Source: Chloromonas sp. AAM2 (taxonomy: Eukaryota; Chlorophyta; Chlorophyceae; Chlamydomonadales; Chlamydomonadaceae). From it: a DNA stretch of 22,991 nt. The notes under the pieces were generated by a model. It did no database searches. It worked only from the letters and a program-made list of their open reading frames with translations, and was not told the origin of the DNA. A program made the position numbers and the translations under genes. Positions 10,001 through 19,700 of the stretch are shown in pieces. Every line of letters starts with the position of its first letter. Position 1 is the stretch's first letter. The DNA lies in contig QAXH01000996.1 in the NCBI GenBank assembly GCA_004335635.1, forward strand, positions 2,012 to 25,002, given 5' to 3'.

Positions 10001-13000
10001 CCATCAGCGGCAGCTAAAGCAGCTGCTGCTGCTGCTGCTCCAGCTGCTGACACCAGCGCCGCTGCGGCTGCAGCAGCAGCGGTGGAGTCGCCAGCCATAG
10101 GCGCCAGCGCAGCTGCTGCTGCCAAGCAGGCGGCAGCAGTTGTGGCAGCCACAGCAGCAGCAGCACCTGCTGCAGACACCAGTGCGGCAGGCAGCAGCAT
10201 GCAGACAGAAGCAGCCGCGGCAGCACCGTTGCTGTCTGCTGCTGATGCTGTGGCTGGTGATGTGACTGGTGCTGGTAGCCAAGTGCGCACGGTGCGAGTG
10301 CTGCCCATGGCGTGGTTCCTGCTACCCACTGCGACCATGGCTGTGGCACCCGAGGGCGACGAGGGCATGCCACATGCTCTCCTGGCAAAGGTGATACACG
10401 CACTGTTGGTTGTGAAGACTTGGATGTTCTAGATACTGAGCAACCACAGTCCCTTACACGCACACTCATACACGCACGCATGCAGGGACGGGCAGGGGCT
10501 GGCAGGTGGGCAGGCAGGCAAAAAGGCACAAAGGCAGGCGGGCAGGCATGCACATCCGTTTTTATCAGTACGAGCATGTATCGCAGGCTGACGTGCGCAG
10601 CACAGGACTCAGGGCTGTGGCTCACATGCTTGGCAACAGCAGGACGATGACTGAGAGGACTTGTGTCGCTCAGTTTGCTTGTTATCAGACTAGTTGTGTT
10701 CGTTGCGTATCTCGTAGCACCTGATCTGCATACGCCCGCTGGCGTCCCCTTTCTTTGTAGCACCTGATCTGCATACGCCCGCTGGCGTCCCCTTTCTTTG
10801 TAGCACCTGATCTGCGTACGGCCGCCGGTGTCCCCTTTCTTTGTAGCACCTGATCTGTCCAGCATCTCGTGCATTCTTGTGAAGTACTTGATCACATGCA
10901 TGTACTCGTACGTCACACACTGGGGTACAAGATCACACTCACGTGGTGCACGTGGTTCTCATGCTCTCAGGCGGACATGACAGCGGACATGGATGAGGAC
11001 GAAGACCTGGATAGAACACAGGTGGGTGATCTGGGCGGCTGAAATGATCCAACTGAAAGCAGCTTCATTGGGTGAGGAAAGATGATGGAAAGGGAGGTCT
11101 CTACAGTACTGGAGTGTGTGGCAGAATAGCATTTGCGTGGTAGCTGTGGCACATCATGACAATCACACGGCTTGCAAGGCTTGCACGTTCTTTGAGGTTG
11201 TGACGCATTTGGGCCCGAACACATTGAGATGAGCATCTGTATATCTGTATATCTGGCAGGTGGTTCCGACGCATGAGCTCTGCCATCTGATTTTGTCACT
11301 TTCTTCTCATACTAGATAAGGAGCGGTGAGGTGCCATTTAGTGTGGTGAGCTCTGCCGTTATGCTTGGTATTCTCTTCAAGAGGTTTTGCAATGTCTTCC
11401 TGATACAAATGAGGAGTGGTGAGGAGGATGGCGTGGCAAGAGGTTGGGTCAGGAGTGCTTTGGGCTTTGAGCAGCAAGGTGTGCAGATTGATAATGGGTA
11501 AGGTGGTAGTCTTAAACTAAGTATGAGCGTTGGATTTACCTGTCTTGCGTGTAGCATCACTGTTAAGAGTATGCACCTTCCAAGAATGGGCATTTCATTA
11601 TGTACCTTTTCAGCATGTTCCTTCGGCCTACCCTATTGTATGCAGGGCCAAGGGGCACGTGCAGGTCAAGATGACGTGCCGCTGGAAGGCCAGCTGGACA
11701 TGCAACTGCTCTTCAACCCCCCTCTGCCGCACCCAGCCCCTCCCGCAGCTGAGGCCGACCTCCCGCAGCCGCCACCCGCCGTCGCCCCGCCACCACGCAC
11801 ATCCGGCAGCCAGCTGCCACCGCCACTTTCTGGCGTGCCTTCTCTCTCTGGCCTGCCCTCACCAACCTCACCTCCATCCACAGGCTTGCCGTCACCACCT
11901 GCTGCTGGTCGTTCACATCCCGCGCCCCAAGCCACCGGCCACCAACCGCTTCCAACCAACCCACCCGCACACACTCGCCTGTCGTCATCACAAGCACAGC
12001 CGGATGGGCTCCTCCCGCTTGCACCCCTGCCCTGGGTCTCCCTTCCACCCCACATGCAATCTCTCTCCTCCGACCAGAAGGCAGAACCTCAGCTCCCACC
12101 GCCACCACCTCTGCCATCACCACGGCCGCTGGCCGCACGTGGCCAGCCCATGCGTCATGAGTCCCGCACGTCACCGACTTCCACACTACCACCGCTGCAT
12201 TCGCCAGTGTCCAAACAACAAGATTACTGCAATTTACCGTCTCCGCCACCACCGCCACCGCAGCTGCATCAAGGCATCACAATTCATCGCAATTTTCCAA
12301 GGCCACAGCCGGTGAGTGTATGCACTTGTTTACAACACATTTGCACAGATCGGTGATGTTCATGCTTGCAGCCGTAGCAAGCAGGTCTTTCGCAGGCCCC
12401 AGGCCAGCAGGCATGTCCACGCCCACTTGTTGCTCCGTTCAGATTTTGAATTCACTTCCTTTACAGGTTCCAATCCAAGACAATGAGCCCTGCGAGGTCT
12501 CCAGCCCGACCCTTAACCACCCTCCGTCGCCCACACCCGATGTGTCTTCAGCTGCCCCAGCCCGCGCTGCTCCATACCCTGAGGCCACAGCAGCCACAGC
12601 AACCACAGCAGCCACGACAGCCCAGCCCCACGCCTCCGCAGCAGACTTTGCACAGCAGCCATCCTTGCCTCCAGGGTTTGACAGACCAGGATTGCAACAG
12701 CCACAACTGCCTACAGACTTTGAACAACAAAGTTTGCTTCCAGGAACGCAGCAGCCACCATTGCCTCCAGAGTTTAATCAGCAACCAGAGACGCAGCAGC
12801 CAGAACTGCCACCTTTCTGGCAACAGAGCCTCAACATTTCGCTGGGAGCAGGCGCAGCTATTGGCTTCCGGCAGCCTGCAGCCAGGAGCCAGCCATGGTC
12901 TAGCGAGGCCCAGGGCCAACACCAGACTGAAGCTCAGCACGTGGGATCATCCCAGTTTGAATCAGCAGCTGGGGGCTTTGGGCATCTGATGATGGATGGT

Positions 13001-14227
13001 GTTGGCCACATTTCGGAGATTGTGGGTAGTGCTGGCTTCCATGTGCCGTCAAGCGATGCAATTGGCGATGGAACACAGATGGCTGAAGCAGGCGGCCATG
13101 AAGCAGCCCAGCAGTTTCTGTCGGCACCCCAAAGCATCTTTCATGGGCTTCGCCAGCCCACATCCGCAGGCCCACTTCAGCAGGCAGGTTCACACGACAC
13201 AAGCCTACAGCCAACAGCACCTTTGCCCGGTGGCTTCGGCCTTGCAAGCGACACCGCATTTTTGCTGGATGAAGATGAAGATTTTCCTGAAGCTTTGCCA
13301 CCTGATCCGTTTGCTAAATGGCAGCCGATACAAGCGACAGCACAGCCACTGTGGCAGCCGCAGCAGCAAGAGCCACAGCTGTTCCAGCAGCAAGAACAAC
13401 CGCAGCAGTGGCTCCACCAGCAGCACCAGCAGTCACAGCAGCAGTGGCTTGACCAGCAGCGGCAGCCACAGTTGCAGCAGCAGCAGCAGCAGCCACACCA
13501 GCCACAGCCACAGCAGCCTCACCAGCAAGAGCAGTCGCAGCAATGGCTGAACCAGCAGCCTGCTGAGCAGCAGCAGTGGCAGCAGCCGCAGGAGCAGCAG
13601 CAGCAGCACCAACCGGTCTCGTCCTTTTCGTGGGACGCCCCTTCCCCTTCGCTTGCTGGCCACAGCTGGCAGGCTCACCAGCCAAATGCAGAGCAGCAGC
13701 AGTTTCCAATGCACATGCCCCAGGCAGCACCAAGCGACCCTGGAAACACATTCAGCATGCCAGTGCACATGCCGCACATGCATCATCAAGAAACATTTCT
13801 GCAGCCGCAGGGAGGGCAGAACGTCATGCACGTTTACCCGGCACCTGACAGCCTTCCACCACCAGGCATGATGATGCCTGGAGGGCTATCAGGGCCTACC
13901 ATGCCGTTGGGATTGTTTGATGAGCCAGATATCGTTCAGCCACAGTTCGCCTTCAACCCGCACTTTTCACAGCCTCACTTCGCCCCGCACTTTCCACAGC
14001 CGTTCCTAGAACAGTCTGGCCAGCTGCCTGCTAACTACGAGCTTGACCCGGAGGGCTCGCAAGGGGAGAGCAACCAGTACCTTACCGCGCCTATGCCGCC
14101 GCACATCAGCATGCATGCTGATGTCCCCCCTCCGCCGCCCGCCTGCTCGCCACCGCCCCCGCCATGCCCCGACGGGGCATCGGAATGCTCCGGCCCGCCA
14201 CCACTACCGGCCGACGAACCGCGATGA
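4098..14227 (+). CDS. Large SAND-domain protein, probable transcription regulator, about 2,114 residues
   Basis: Exons: 4098-4110 (tentative), 4488-4765, 5351-5487, 5645-6065, 6774-8172, 8431-8767, 9109-10390, 10971-11021, 11646-12311 and 12467-14227; stop TGA at 14225. All junction phases agree. Residues about 62-142 resemble a SAND domain: HVNCGSLEG, then AAGRGAYKKYK, then LRLDKWID, where the usual KDWK core reads KKYK. An acidic run (ESESDDDD) precedes it. Residues about 160-730 are disordered Gly/Ser/Pro/Ala/Lys-rich sequence. Residues about 728-910 are charged, helical and complex, without a family I know. Ala tracts follow (exon at 9109), then a Pro-rich exon (11646), then Gln-rich sequence and a poly-Pro C-terminus (12467). 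This composition fits a nuclear regulator with activation domains; volvocine RegA-type SAND proteins are a loose comparison. The 13-base first exon (ATG at 4098 in context ACCATGG, donor CATG|GTGGGG) fits in phase but is weak. The true 5' end may lie elsewhere. Confidence 0.65.
4658..5487 (+). other. SAND-like domain coding region (split by one intron)
   Basis: Coding parts are 4658-4765 and 5351-5487, joined in phase 0 at WQ|PTG. The domain shows the three landmarks of the SAND fold: an opening V-x-C-G-S-x-x-G block, the A-G-[RK]-x-x-x-K-x-[WY]-K block on the DNA-binding helix, and a closing hydrophobic helix (LDKWID). The canonical PSEF segment is replaced by VGQAF and the KDWK core by KKYK. 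DNA binding is therefore likely but not certain, and a diverged or non-binding SAND domain is possible. Confidence 0.6.
5023..5058 (+). repeat. 18-bp tandem duplication inside an intron
   Basis: TCCGTAAACAGTAGCAAA at 5023-5040 is followed directly by a second, nearly identical copy at 5041-5058. It lies in the 585-bp intron that splits the SAND domain. No function is evident. Confidence 0.75.
9971..10230 (+). repeat. GCN (Ala) codon-rich tract in exon 9109-10390
   Basis: Several runs of five to eight Ala codons, mostly GCT/GCA/GCC/GCG mixtures, separated by DTS, ESPAIG and KQ spacers, code an Ala-rich disordered or helical segment of the SAND protein. The motif APAADTSA occurs twice, which suggests internal duplication. 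The codon mixture argues for a protein-level tract, not a fresh trinucleotide expansion. Confidence 0.8.
10714..10860 (+). repeat. 43-bp tandem repeat (3.4 copies) in an intron
   Basis: Units begin at 10714, 10757, 10800 and 10843, each starting GTAGCACCTGATCTGC; the last is cut after 18 bases. Units 1 and 2 are identical and unit 3 has several substitutions. Each of the first two units contains a small inverted repeat (ACGCC CGCT GGCGT). The array lies in the 580-bp intron before the 51-base exon. Because 43 is not a multiple of three, a repetitive minus-strand frame here is an artefact. Confidence 0.9.
13351..13612 (+). repeat. CAG/CAA (Gln) codon-rich tract in the last exon
   Basis: The SAND protein has a dense Gln region here with recurring QQWL motifs (QQWLHQQ, QQWLDQQ, QQWLNQQ). 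Runs of pure CAG are short (at most five) and are mixed with CAA, CCA, CAC and TGG codons. Gln-rich segments of this kind are typical of transcription activation or condensate-forming regions; the function here is inferred. Confidence 0.85.
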
Positions 14228-14413
14228 GCCATAAATGTATCAAGTCTGGCTGTGCACCATCTTTGGATTGCAGCTTAGCTGGTCAGAATTGCGTGTGGCC
14301 TGGCTCATCATTCTGCGCGCCAAAAACGCGTGTGGCTGGGCTCAGCGTCCCTTCTATACATTACAGCTTCAGCTTCTGCCTCAAACTGAACCTTACCACA
14401 TGACTTGCAGTAA

Positions 14414-14590
14414 GCAGGTCTGGACTACAGAAAAGGCAGTGCAGCGCGTTTAGGCACATTTGATGTACGCTTGAAAGCAGCCATTGCTGCAAAACTAATT
14501 GGAGCTCGGCTTGGGAAACGCCAGCAGGCTGACAGGCTGGCGTTTGACATGCACTTCGAAGCAGCCATGCAATCATTGCTGCAACACTGA
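14414..14590 (+). pseudogene. Coding-like remnant or orphan terminal exon, 58 codons
   Basis: After an in-frame TAA at 14411, a frame runs 58 codons to TGA at 14588. The peptide looks like a natural amphipathic helix region (DVRLKAAIAAKLIGARLGK, then FDMHFEAAMQSLLQH). It has no ATG near its beginning; a possible acceptor (AAGCAG|GT) lies at 14416. It could be the last exon of an alternative transcript, an exon of an unrecognised small gene, or a gene fragment. I do not recognise the family. Confidence 0.25.
14516..14545. repeat. Perfect 10-bp inverted repeat with 10-base loop
   Basis: AAACGCCAGC at 14516-14525 pairs exactly with GCTGGCGTTT at 14536-14545 around the loop AGGCTGACAG. It lies inside the 58-codon frame at 14414-14590. 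On each side is a related sequence: GCAGCCATTGCTGCAA before it and GCAGCCATGCAATCATTGCTGCAA after it. The flanking similarity suggests a small duplicated or structured element. Confidence 0.75.
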
Positions 14591-15219
14591 ATCAGGGTTT
14601 GGAAGTCGTTGACATGATTAGTGCCGTTCATATGCCTTGCTATCACACTGACAACCTAGCAGGTCACTTTACCCTCCACAAACTAGGCATCAAGCGTGGT
14701 AGGGGTCTGAACGACACTTGTCTTGCATGGTTTGGGATGTGAATGTGCGCTTGTACATGGTGCTTCTTAAGGCTAGTTCTTAGGTTTCAGATATGGAACC
14801 AGAACTGAGGTTAGCTAGTGTTCTGGGTGTTGAAGCTGTGTATTCTGGCGTCATGCAGTGAAGTGGTTGCATGGCAGGGGTACGTTGAGTGGTGAAGGTA
14901 TTGCAGCAGGTGCCATCCAGCAGATGGTTTGCTGTGTTGTGTTATCGCTGACAATGCCACTGTGTGCAGTGGGTTTGATTACTTGTTTGCAATGCTGCTG
15001 CCACAAGCAGCACATGCTCTGATAAAACTGTGCTCTGATGACCAATTCTCGCCCCCCAACATATTGCACACCGGCGGAATAAAATTGATCGCTCATCATC
15101 ATACTTACAACACGTGTCATATGCACAACGCATGGCCTTTGCGATTTGAGGCAGCACACAGCCTTTCTGCGAGCTGCCTCAGCACCCAAGATACCACGTG
15201 TTTTTGTCACGGGTGCTAG

Positions 15220-15510
15220 CAGTGTGAAGCGTTCCTGAACAAACGTGTGGGTGGACGACAAGTTACAGGCCGCCTGCTCTCGGACAGGCCGCAGGAATGG
15301 CTCGGCCGCCTGCTCTACGACAGCGGGTGGCAACCCTGTAACTTATCATCCTCCAGTGCGATTGTGCGTGTGTACGTTAACAACAACGTTGAAAACAACA
15401 GGAATGTGGGCTGTCGTCATGAGCCTCAGCACCAGGGCATGTGCCGTAAGGCCTGTAGGTTGCTGTCCAACCCACAACTCTTTCAGACTGGGGTTCACAC
15501 ACACTCGTAG
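15220..15510 (+). other. Coding-like open frame of unknown status, 96 codons
   Basis: The frame is open from the TAG at 15217 to TAG at 15508. Its first half reads plausibly as protein and contains a duplicated motif (GRLLSDRPQEW, then GRLLYDSGWQ) produced by a 13-base repeat, GGCCGCCTGCTCT, at 15268 and 15304, 36 bases (12 codons) apart. The second half is less protein-like. No ATG or second exon supports it, so it may be chance or a relic. Confidence 0.2.
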
Positions 15511-15561
15511 TGTGCAAAATACAGGGGACCTGTGCTTCGCAGAGCTTGGCAGTGCGACACT

Positions 15562-15582
15562 GGAAGGAGGGGGGGGCGGGGG
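15562..15582 (+). other. G-rich run with possible G-quadruplex potential
   Basis: A 21-base purine stretch made of GGAAGGA, a run of eight G and GCGGGGG is the strongest G-run in the window. It lies between convergent genes and is followed by GGTTCACG. Structure formation is only predicted. Confidence 0.4.
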
Positions 15583-16642
15583 TTCACGCTACACACACTC
15601 GTGGTTTCGACGTATCGCTCGCTAGGTTACCTGCTTGGACCTACTAGGCACTGGTACAATACTGGTGTGCTCACAATATCTGCAGCTGGCACCTGCTAGA
15701 CACTGGTACAAATGAGACTCATACTAACTCTCTGCACAGCTGTTCCATCAGTCAGGCCTGTTTTGATGCTCCTACACTGGTTTTAGCCTACTGGTCCTGT
15801 GTTGCAATGAGCCTCTATCTTCTGCCAACCCGATCCGATCACCTGGACGTGAAACGTGCAAAGTATATCCGTGCCAGATATGAGCGCCTCTCCTCCTCAA
15901 AACTCACTGACTCACACAGGTGCACAGAGCATTTACAGATGCACATGGTGCTTGCAGGGCAGTGTAGAAAAACCCTTGAACCTGAGCTACCACCCTAGGC
16001 ACATGCGATGTGATGTATTATACACTACTATGCCGAGCAGGGACACAGACATCGCCACAACTACTCCAATGAGCCAACCGATTTCTGCACACCAACACTC
16101 GGGCAACAACCAACTTGCAGAGATACTCCGCCTCCCGTGAAAAGTTGCATCAACGACCCCTGTTAGAAAGACGTGGATTTCTGTTGAAATGCCTTCAAGC
16201 AACCAGCCATATTATACTCTCTGGCGTCCTTATCTATTCCGTCTCAATTGCTCCAGTATGTCTTGTTGTCTGTTTGTAGCCGTCCATCCTATGCTTTTGG
16301 CAAGCCCTCTGGCGCTCGGAAAAACTTCCTGAAGGAATGCGCTTGCTTGCTCAAAATCCTGCCTCCTTATGTTTCTTGCCTATACCAGCAACACATACAA
16401 CTTCTCAGCCGAACTCAGATCAATCATTTGGGCTCCAGTCTGTCAGCACTCCTTCATGTCTAGCAGAGATAGTTAGTTCACAGGTGCCTGATCCGGGTTC
16501 CTTGCTAGGAGGCCAAGACAAAACGTTGATCAGGTAGCGTGTTAGTCACTACACCAGTGTCACCGAGACACAGTGCATCGCACAGCACACGGCACCGCCC
16601 ATGCATGCTAATTTGAATGCTGTCTCCAGATTAACACTTTAC

Positions 16643-16648
16643 TTTATT
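16643..16648 (-). terminator. AATAAA polyadenylation-like signal for the coiled-coil gene
   Basis: On the minus strand AATAAA lies about 85 bases past the TAA stop of the gene ending at 16732, a suitable distance for a 3' untranslated region. Green algae more often use TGTAA, which I did not find close by, so the assignment is tentative. Confidence 0.4.
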
Positions 16649-16731
16649 GTCACACTGGTCAGGCTCAAGTCGGATTGACCGTCACTAGCATATTCACCAG
16701 AATTATTGCGTTCCCTGCCCTGTCCTGTCCC

Positions 16732-19700
16732 TTATGATCGCTGCAGCAACGGGCTGCCCTTCTTCCACTCTGGCGTCTCCGATTTGTCTGCCCTTCTTTT
16801 CTGTTCGGCGGCTTCAGCTTCGGCCTCGGCAGCCTTTAGAGCCTGCTCGCGGATGCCCAAACGTGTCCGTTGCTCTTTCTCTGTCTCGACCTCCGGGATA
16901 ACGTCGACTTTGTCTTCTGCAGACCCAAAGAGCAGACGTGAGGTCCAGGAGCCCGGCTTTGCTGGCTGGGCCATGTCGCCCTGACCAACATAGCCATCGC
17001 TGATAGCAGCGGCCGGAGCAGGGGTGGGCTCAGCTGGAGCAGGGGTGGGCTCAGCTGGAGCAGGGGTGGTAGCTGGTTCGCTGTCAGCGGCTGCAGGGGG
17101 CTTGGCGGCTGGCTGCTTGAACAGGTCAAAGAAGCTCCAGCTGTTACTGGCAGCCGGGGCAGCTGGGGCTGGGGCTTCTTCAGTTGCAGCCATAACCGGT
17201 GTGCGCTCCTCTGCTGCTTCCTTCTCTGCACGTGCTTTCTCATCAGCCTGCTTTTGGGCACGTGCTTTGTCCTCCTCAGCTGCTGCCTTTTGAGCACGTG
17301 CTTTCTCCTCAGCTTGCTTTTCAGCGCGTGCTTTTTCATCAGCCTGCTTTTGAACACGTGCCTGCTCTTCAGCCTGCTTCTGCGCCCGTGCCTTTTCCTG
17401 CTCTGCTGCCTTCTGAGCACGTGCTTGCTGCTCAGCAGCCTCCTTCTCTGCCCTCGCCTGCTCCTCAGCTTGCTTTTGGGCAAGTGCTTGCTCTTCTGCT
17501 GCCGCCTTCTGTGCACGTGCCTGCTGCTCAGCAGCTTCCTTCTCAGCACGTGCTTTCTCTTCAGCTGCTGCCTTCTCGGCGCGTGCCTGTTCCTCAGCCT
17601 GAGCCGCCAGCCTCTGCCGTTCCTTTGCTGCCGCTGCTGCCTCAGCCCGCTGCTTGGCCGCCGCTTCTGCCTTGGCCCTGACCTCTGCCTCTGCCTTCAC
17701 ACGAGCCTCGGCAGCCTGCTGTTCCTCCACTCGTGCACGCTCCTCAGCTTCAGCCTTGGCCTGCAGGCCATGATGCACCAGGCAGACAGTGGCTTAGTGC
17801 CACACAAATCACTGGTCACAAGTAACAACATTACAGTGCCAAGCAAACCACAAGTCACAAGTGCAATAAATCTTCATTGTTAGAACATAACTGGAAGCCC
17901 TTGGGCAGATTTCCAGCCACAATCAAAGCCAATCTAGCTGACTCGCCCCGCCACTACCTTTGCTGTACATGCGGTACCGTAGTGTGGGTGTGCTGATATA
18001 TACCACTGCTAGCAACTGCCGCAGAGTTGTGCTGTGTGGTCCAGTCGAGACAGGCAGTATAATCATACAGGCTACAACACAAGTAGGACAGACTGCGCAG
18101 CTTGTTTGTGCTCTCTGGTCCCCGGAGATGTTAGAATCTACCACCAAAACCGGCCTGTACCTTTGCTTCTGCTGCCAGGCGTGCCTCTGTGCGCGCGCGC
18201 TCCTCAATGCGAGCACGCATCTTGAGCTCTGACGCGGCCCGGGCCTCAACCTCCTGCCGGGCACGTGCGTCCTCGGCGGCCTGGAGGGACCAGACAGGAG
18301 ACACTCAGGGGTGATGCGGGAGCCGCAGTCGGGGCAAGACCAGTCGCGTGTCCGGGCAAGACCAGTCATGTATCCAGGCAAGACCAGTCACGTGTCAGGG
18401 CACGGCCGGTCACGTGTCAGGGCAAAGACCAGTCACGTGTCCAGGCAAGAGCAGTCACGTGTCCAGGCAAGACCAGTCACGTGTCCGGGCAAGGCAACAT
18501 GTGTGCCCAGAAAGATGGGCGTGCGGAACAAGCTTAATTTGCGAAAGGCGTGGGAACAGGCTGCCTTGACAACTTGCCCAGCCTCACGGAACAGCTGGTG
18601 CACCTAGATCCTCAGATGTGTTTGATGGGTGCTGCTGCTGCATGGAGAACAATTAAAACACCCACATCTGGCTTGAATCACTAGCCCAAAATTTTATGTA
18701 CTGAGGGACGCTTGCATCGATGCGTGAGAGCACAGCAAGGTAGGCAGTCCAAAGGCCGTGACGTTCATGCATTCCCAGGCTCTGCTGATCCCGCCTCACC
18801 TGTGCCTGGTCCTTCCTCAGCTTGTTGGCCTGGGCCACAGCGTTCTCCCTGGCTGCCTTTTCAGCCGCCTGGAGAGCAGGCAGCCGCTGGGCAGCTGCCT
18901 CAGCTGCACGTGCCTTCTCCTCAGCTTCAGCCTGCTCGTGGAGACATGGCAGAGAAACGGTCGCAACACGCCCTCCCGGATGACAATGCAGCGCTTTCTC
19001 CCGACATGCACGAATTGCCATCCTGTTTGAGAATTTGAATTGATCTAATCTAACGGTTTTGTTGTACCGACCCTTGGTACACTGGCAGGTCCATTTTACC
19101 ACAGAATCTATTCTACCAGGACTCTACAAAGGTATAGCCCAGCAGTTGCGTCTTTACCGTCAACCTGCGCCCACCTTCTTGATCAGAACCGCCTTCTCAC
19201 GAGCCTGAAGCTCCTGTTCCGTCTTCATGCGTGCTTGTGCCTCACGGCTTCCGGCATTCTCCGCTTCCTGGCGCGCCTTTGTGGCCATCTCCATCGCCGC
19301 CCTCGCCTGCATCTCCGCCTCCGCCCGAGCAGCCGTGGCAGCCTCCGCTGCCGCCGTTGCTTCCTTAGCGGCCCGCCCGGCCGCAGCCGCAGCGTCCCTT
19401 GCTTCAGCCTCAGCTGCAGCAGCTGCCTTTGCACTTTCCTCTGCGCGTTGCACCGCTGCCGCAGCACGCTCCTCTGCCTCCGCGATCTCCCGCACGCCCG
19501 TTGCACGCTGCGATTCCAGCGCAGTACGTGCAGACGCTGCGTCCTCCTCAGCCTCCCGCAGCCGTCCTTCGGCAATGGAAACGGCTGCACGTGCCGTGGA
19601 AACCGCCTCGTCTGCTGCTTCTTCGTCCTGGATGGCGCGGTCGTAGGCCTTCTGTTGTTCGGCCGCCTCTGCAGCTGCTTCCTCTGCTGCTACCTGCAAC

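Larger units (their letters stand above)
14228..16731. other. 2.5-kb region between convergent genes, no clear gene
   Basis: This interval should hold the 3' untranslated regions of the SAND gene (plus) and the coiled-coil gene (minus). Two short plus-strand frames read like protein (14414-14590 and 15220-15510) but have no convincing start or partner exons. Other visible structure: a 10-bp perfect hairpin near 14516-14545, a G-run near 15570, and pairs of imperfect direct repeats (GGGTTCAC...ACACACTCGT near 15491 and 15580; CACTGGTACAA near 15650 and 15700). A decayed gene or transposon is possible. Confidence 0.5.

Noticed and set aside
10014..10916. 300-codon minus-strand open frame
   Set aside because: It is antisense to the Ala-rich exon and to the 43-bp intronic repeat. 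Its apparent repeats arise from that repeat, and its composition (Gln/Leu/Cys runs) is the mirror of GCN codons.
11666..12258. Two minus-strand frames of 129 and 181 codons
   Set aside because: Both are antisense shadows of the Pro-rich exon 11646-12311, which has in-phase splice sites on both sides.
13314..13831. Minus-strand frames rich in Ala, Val and Leu
   Set aside because: They mirror the CAG/CAA-rich coding tract of the SAND gene and have no independent support.
14851..15333. 160-codon minus-strand frame between the convergent genes
   Set aside because: Its composition is erratic, it has no recognisable domain, and it has no clear splice partner or start context.
16539..16556. tRNA A-box-like sequence on the minus strand (TGGTGTAGTGACTAACAC)
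   Set aside because: No matching B box (GGTTCGANTCC) or cloverleaf could be completed downstream. A degenerate tRNA-derived SINE remains possible, but the evidence is too weak to annotate.
17254..17883. 209-codon plus-strand Leu/Cys-rich frame resembling a membrane protein
   Set aside because: It is the reverse strand of the 10/11-residue coiled-coil repeats, whose Glu/Lys/Ala codons read backwards as Leu, Phe and Cys. The minus-strand frame has splice sites and a coherent protein.
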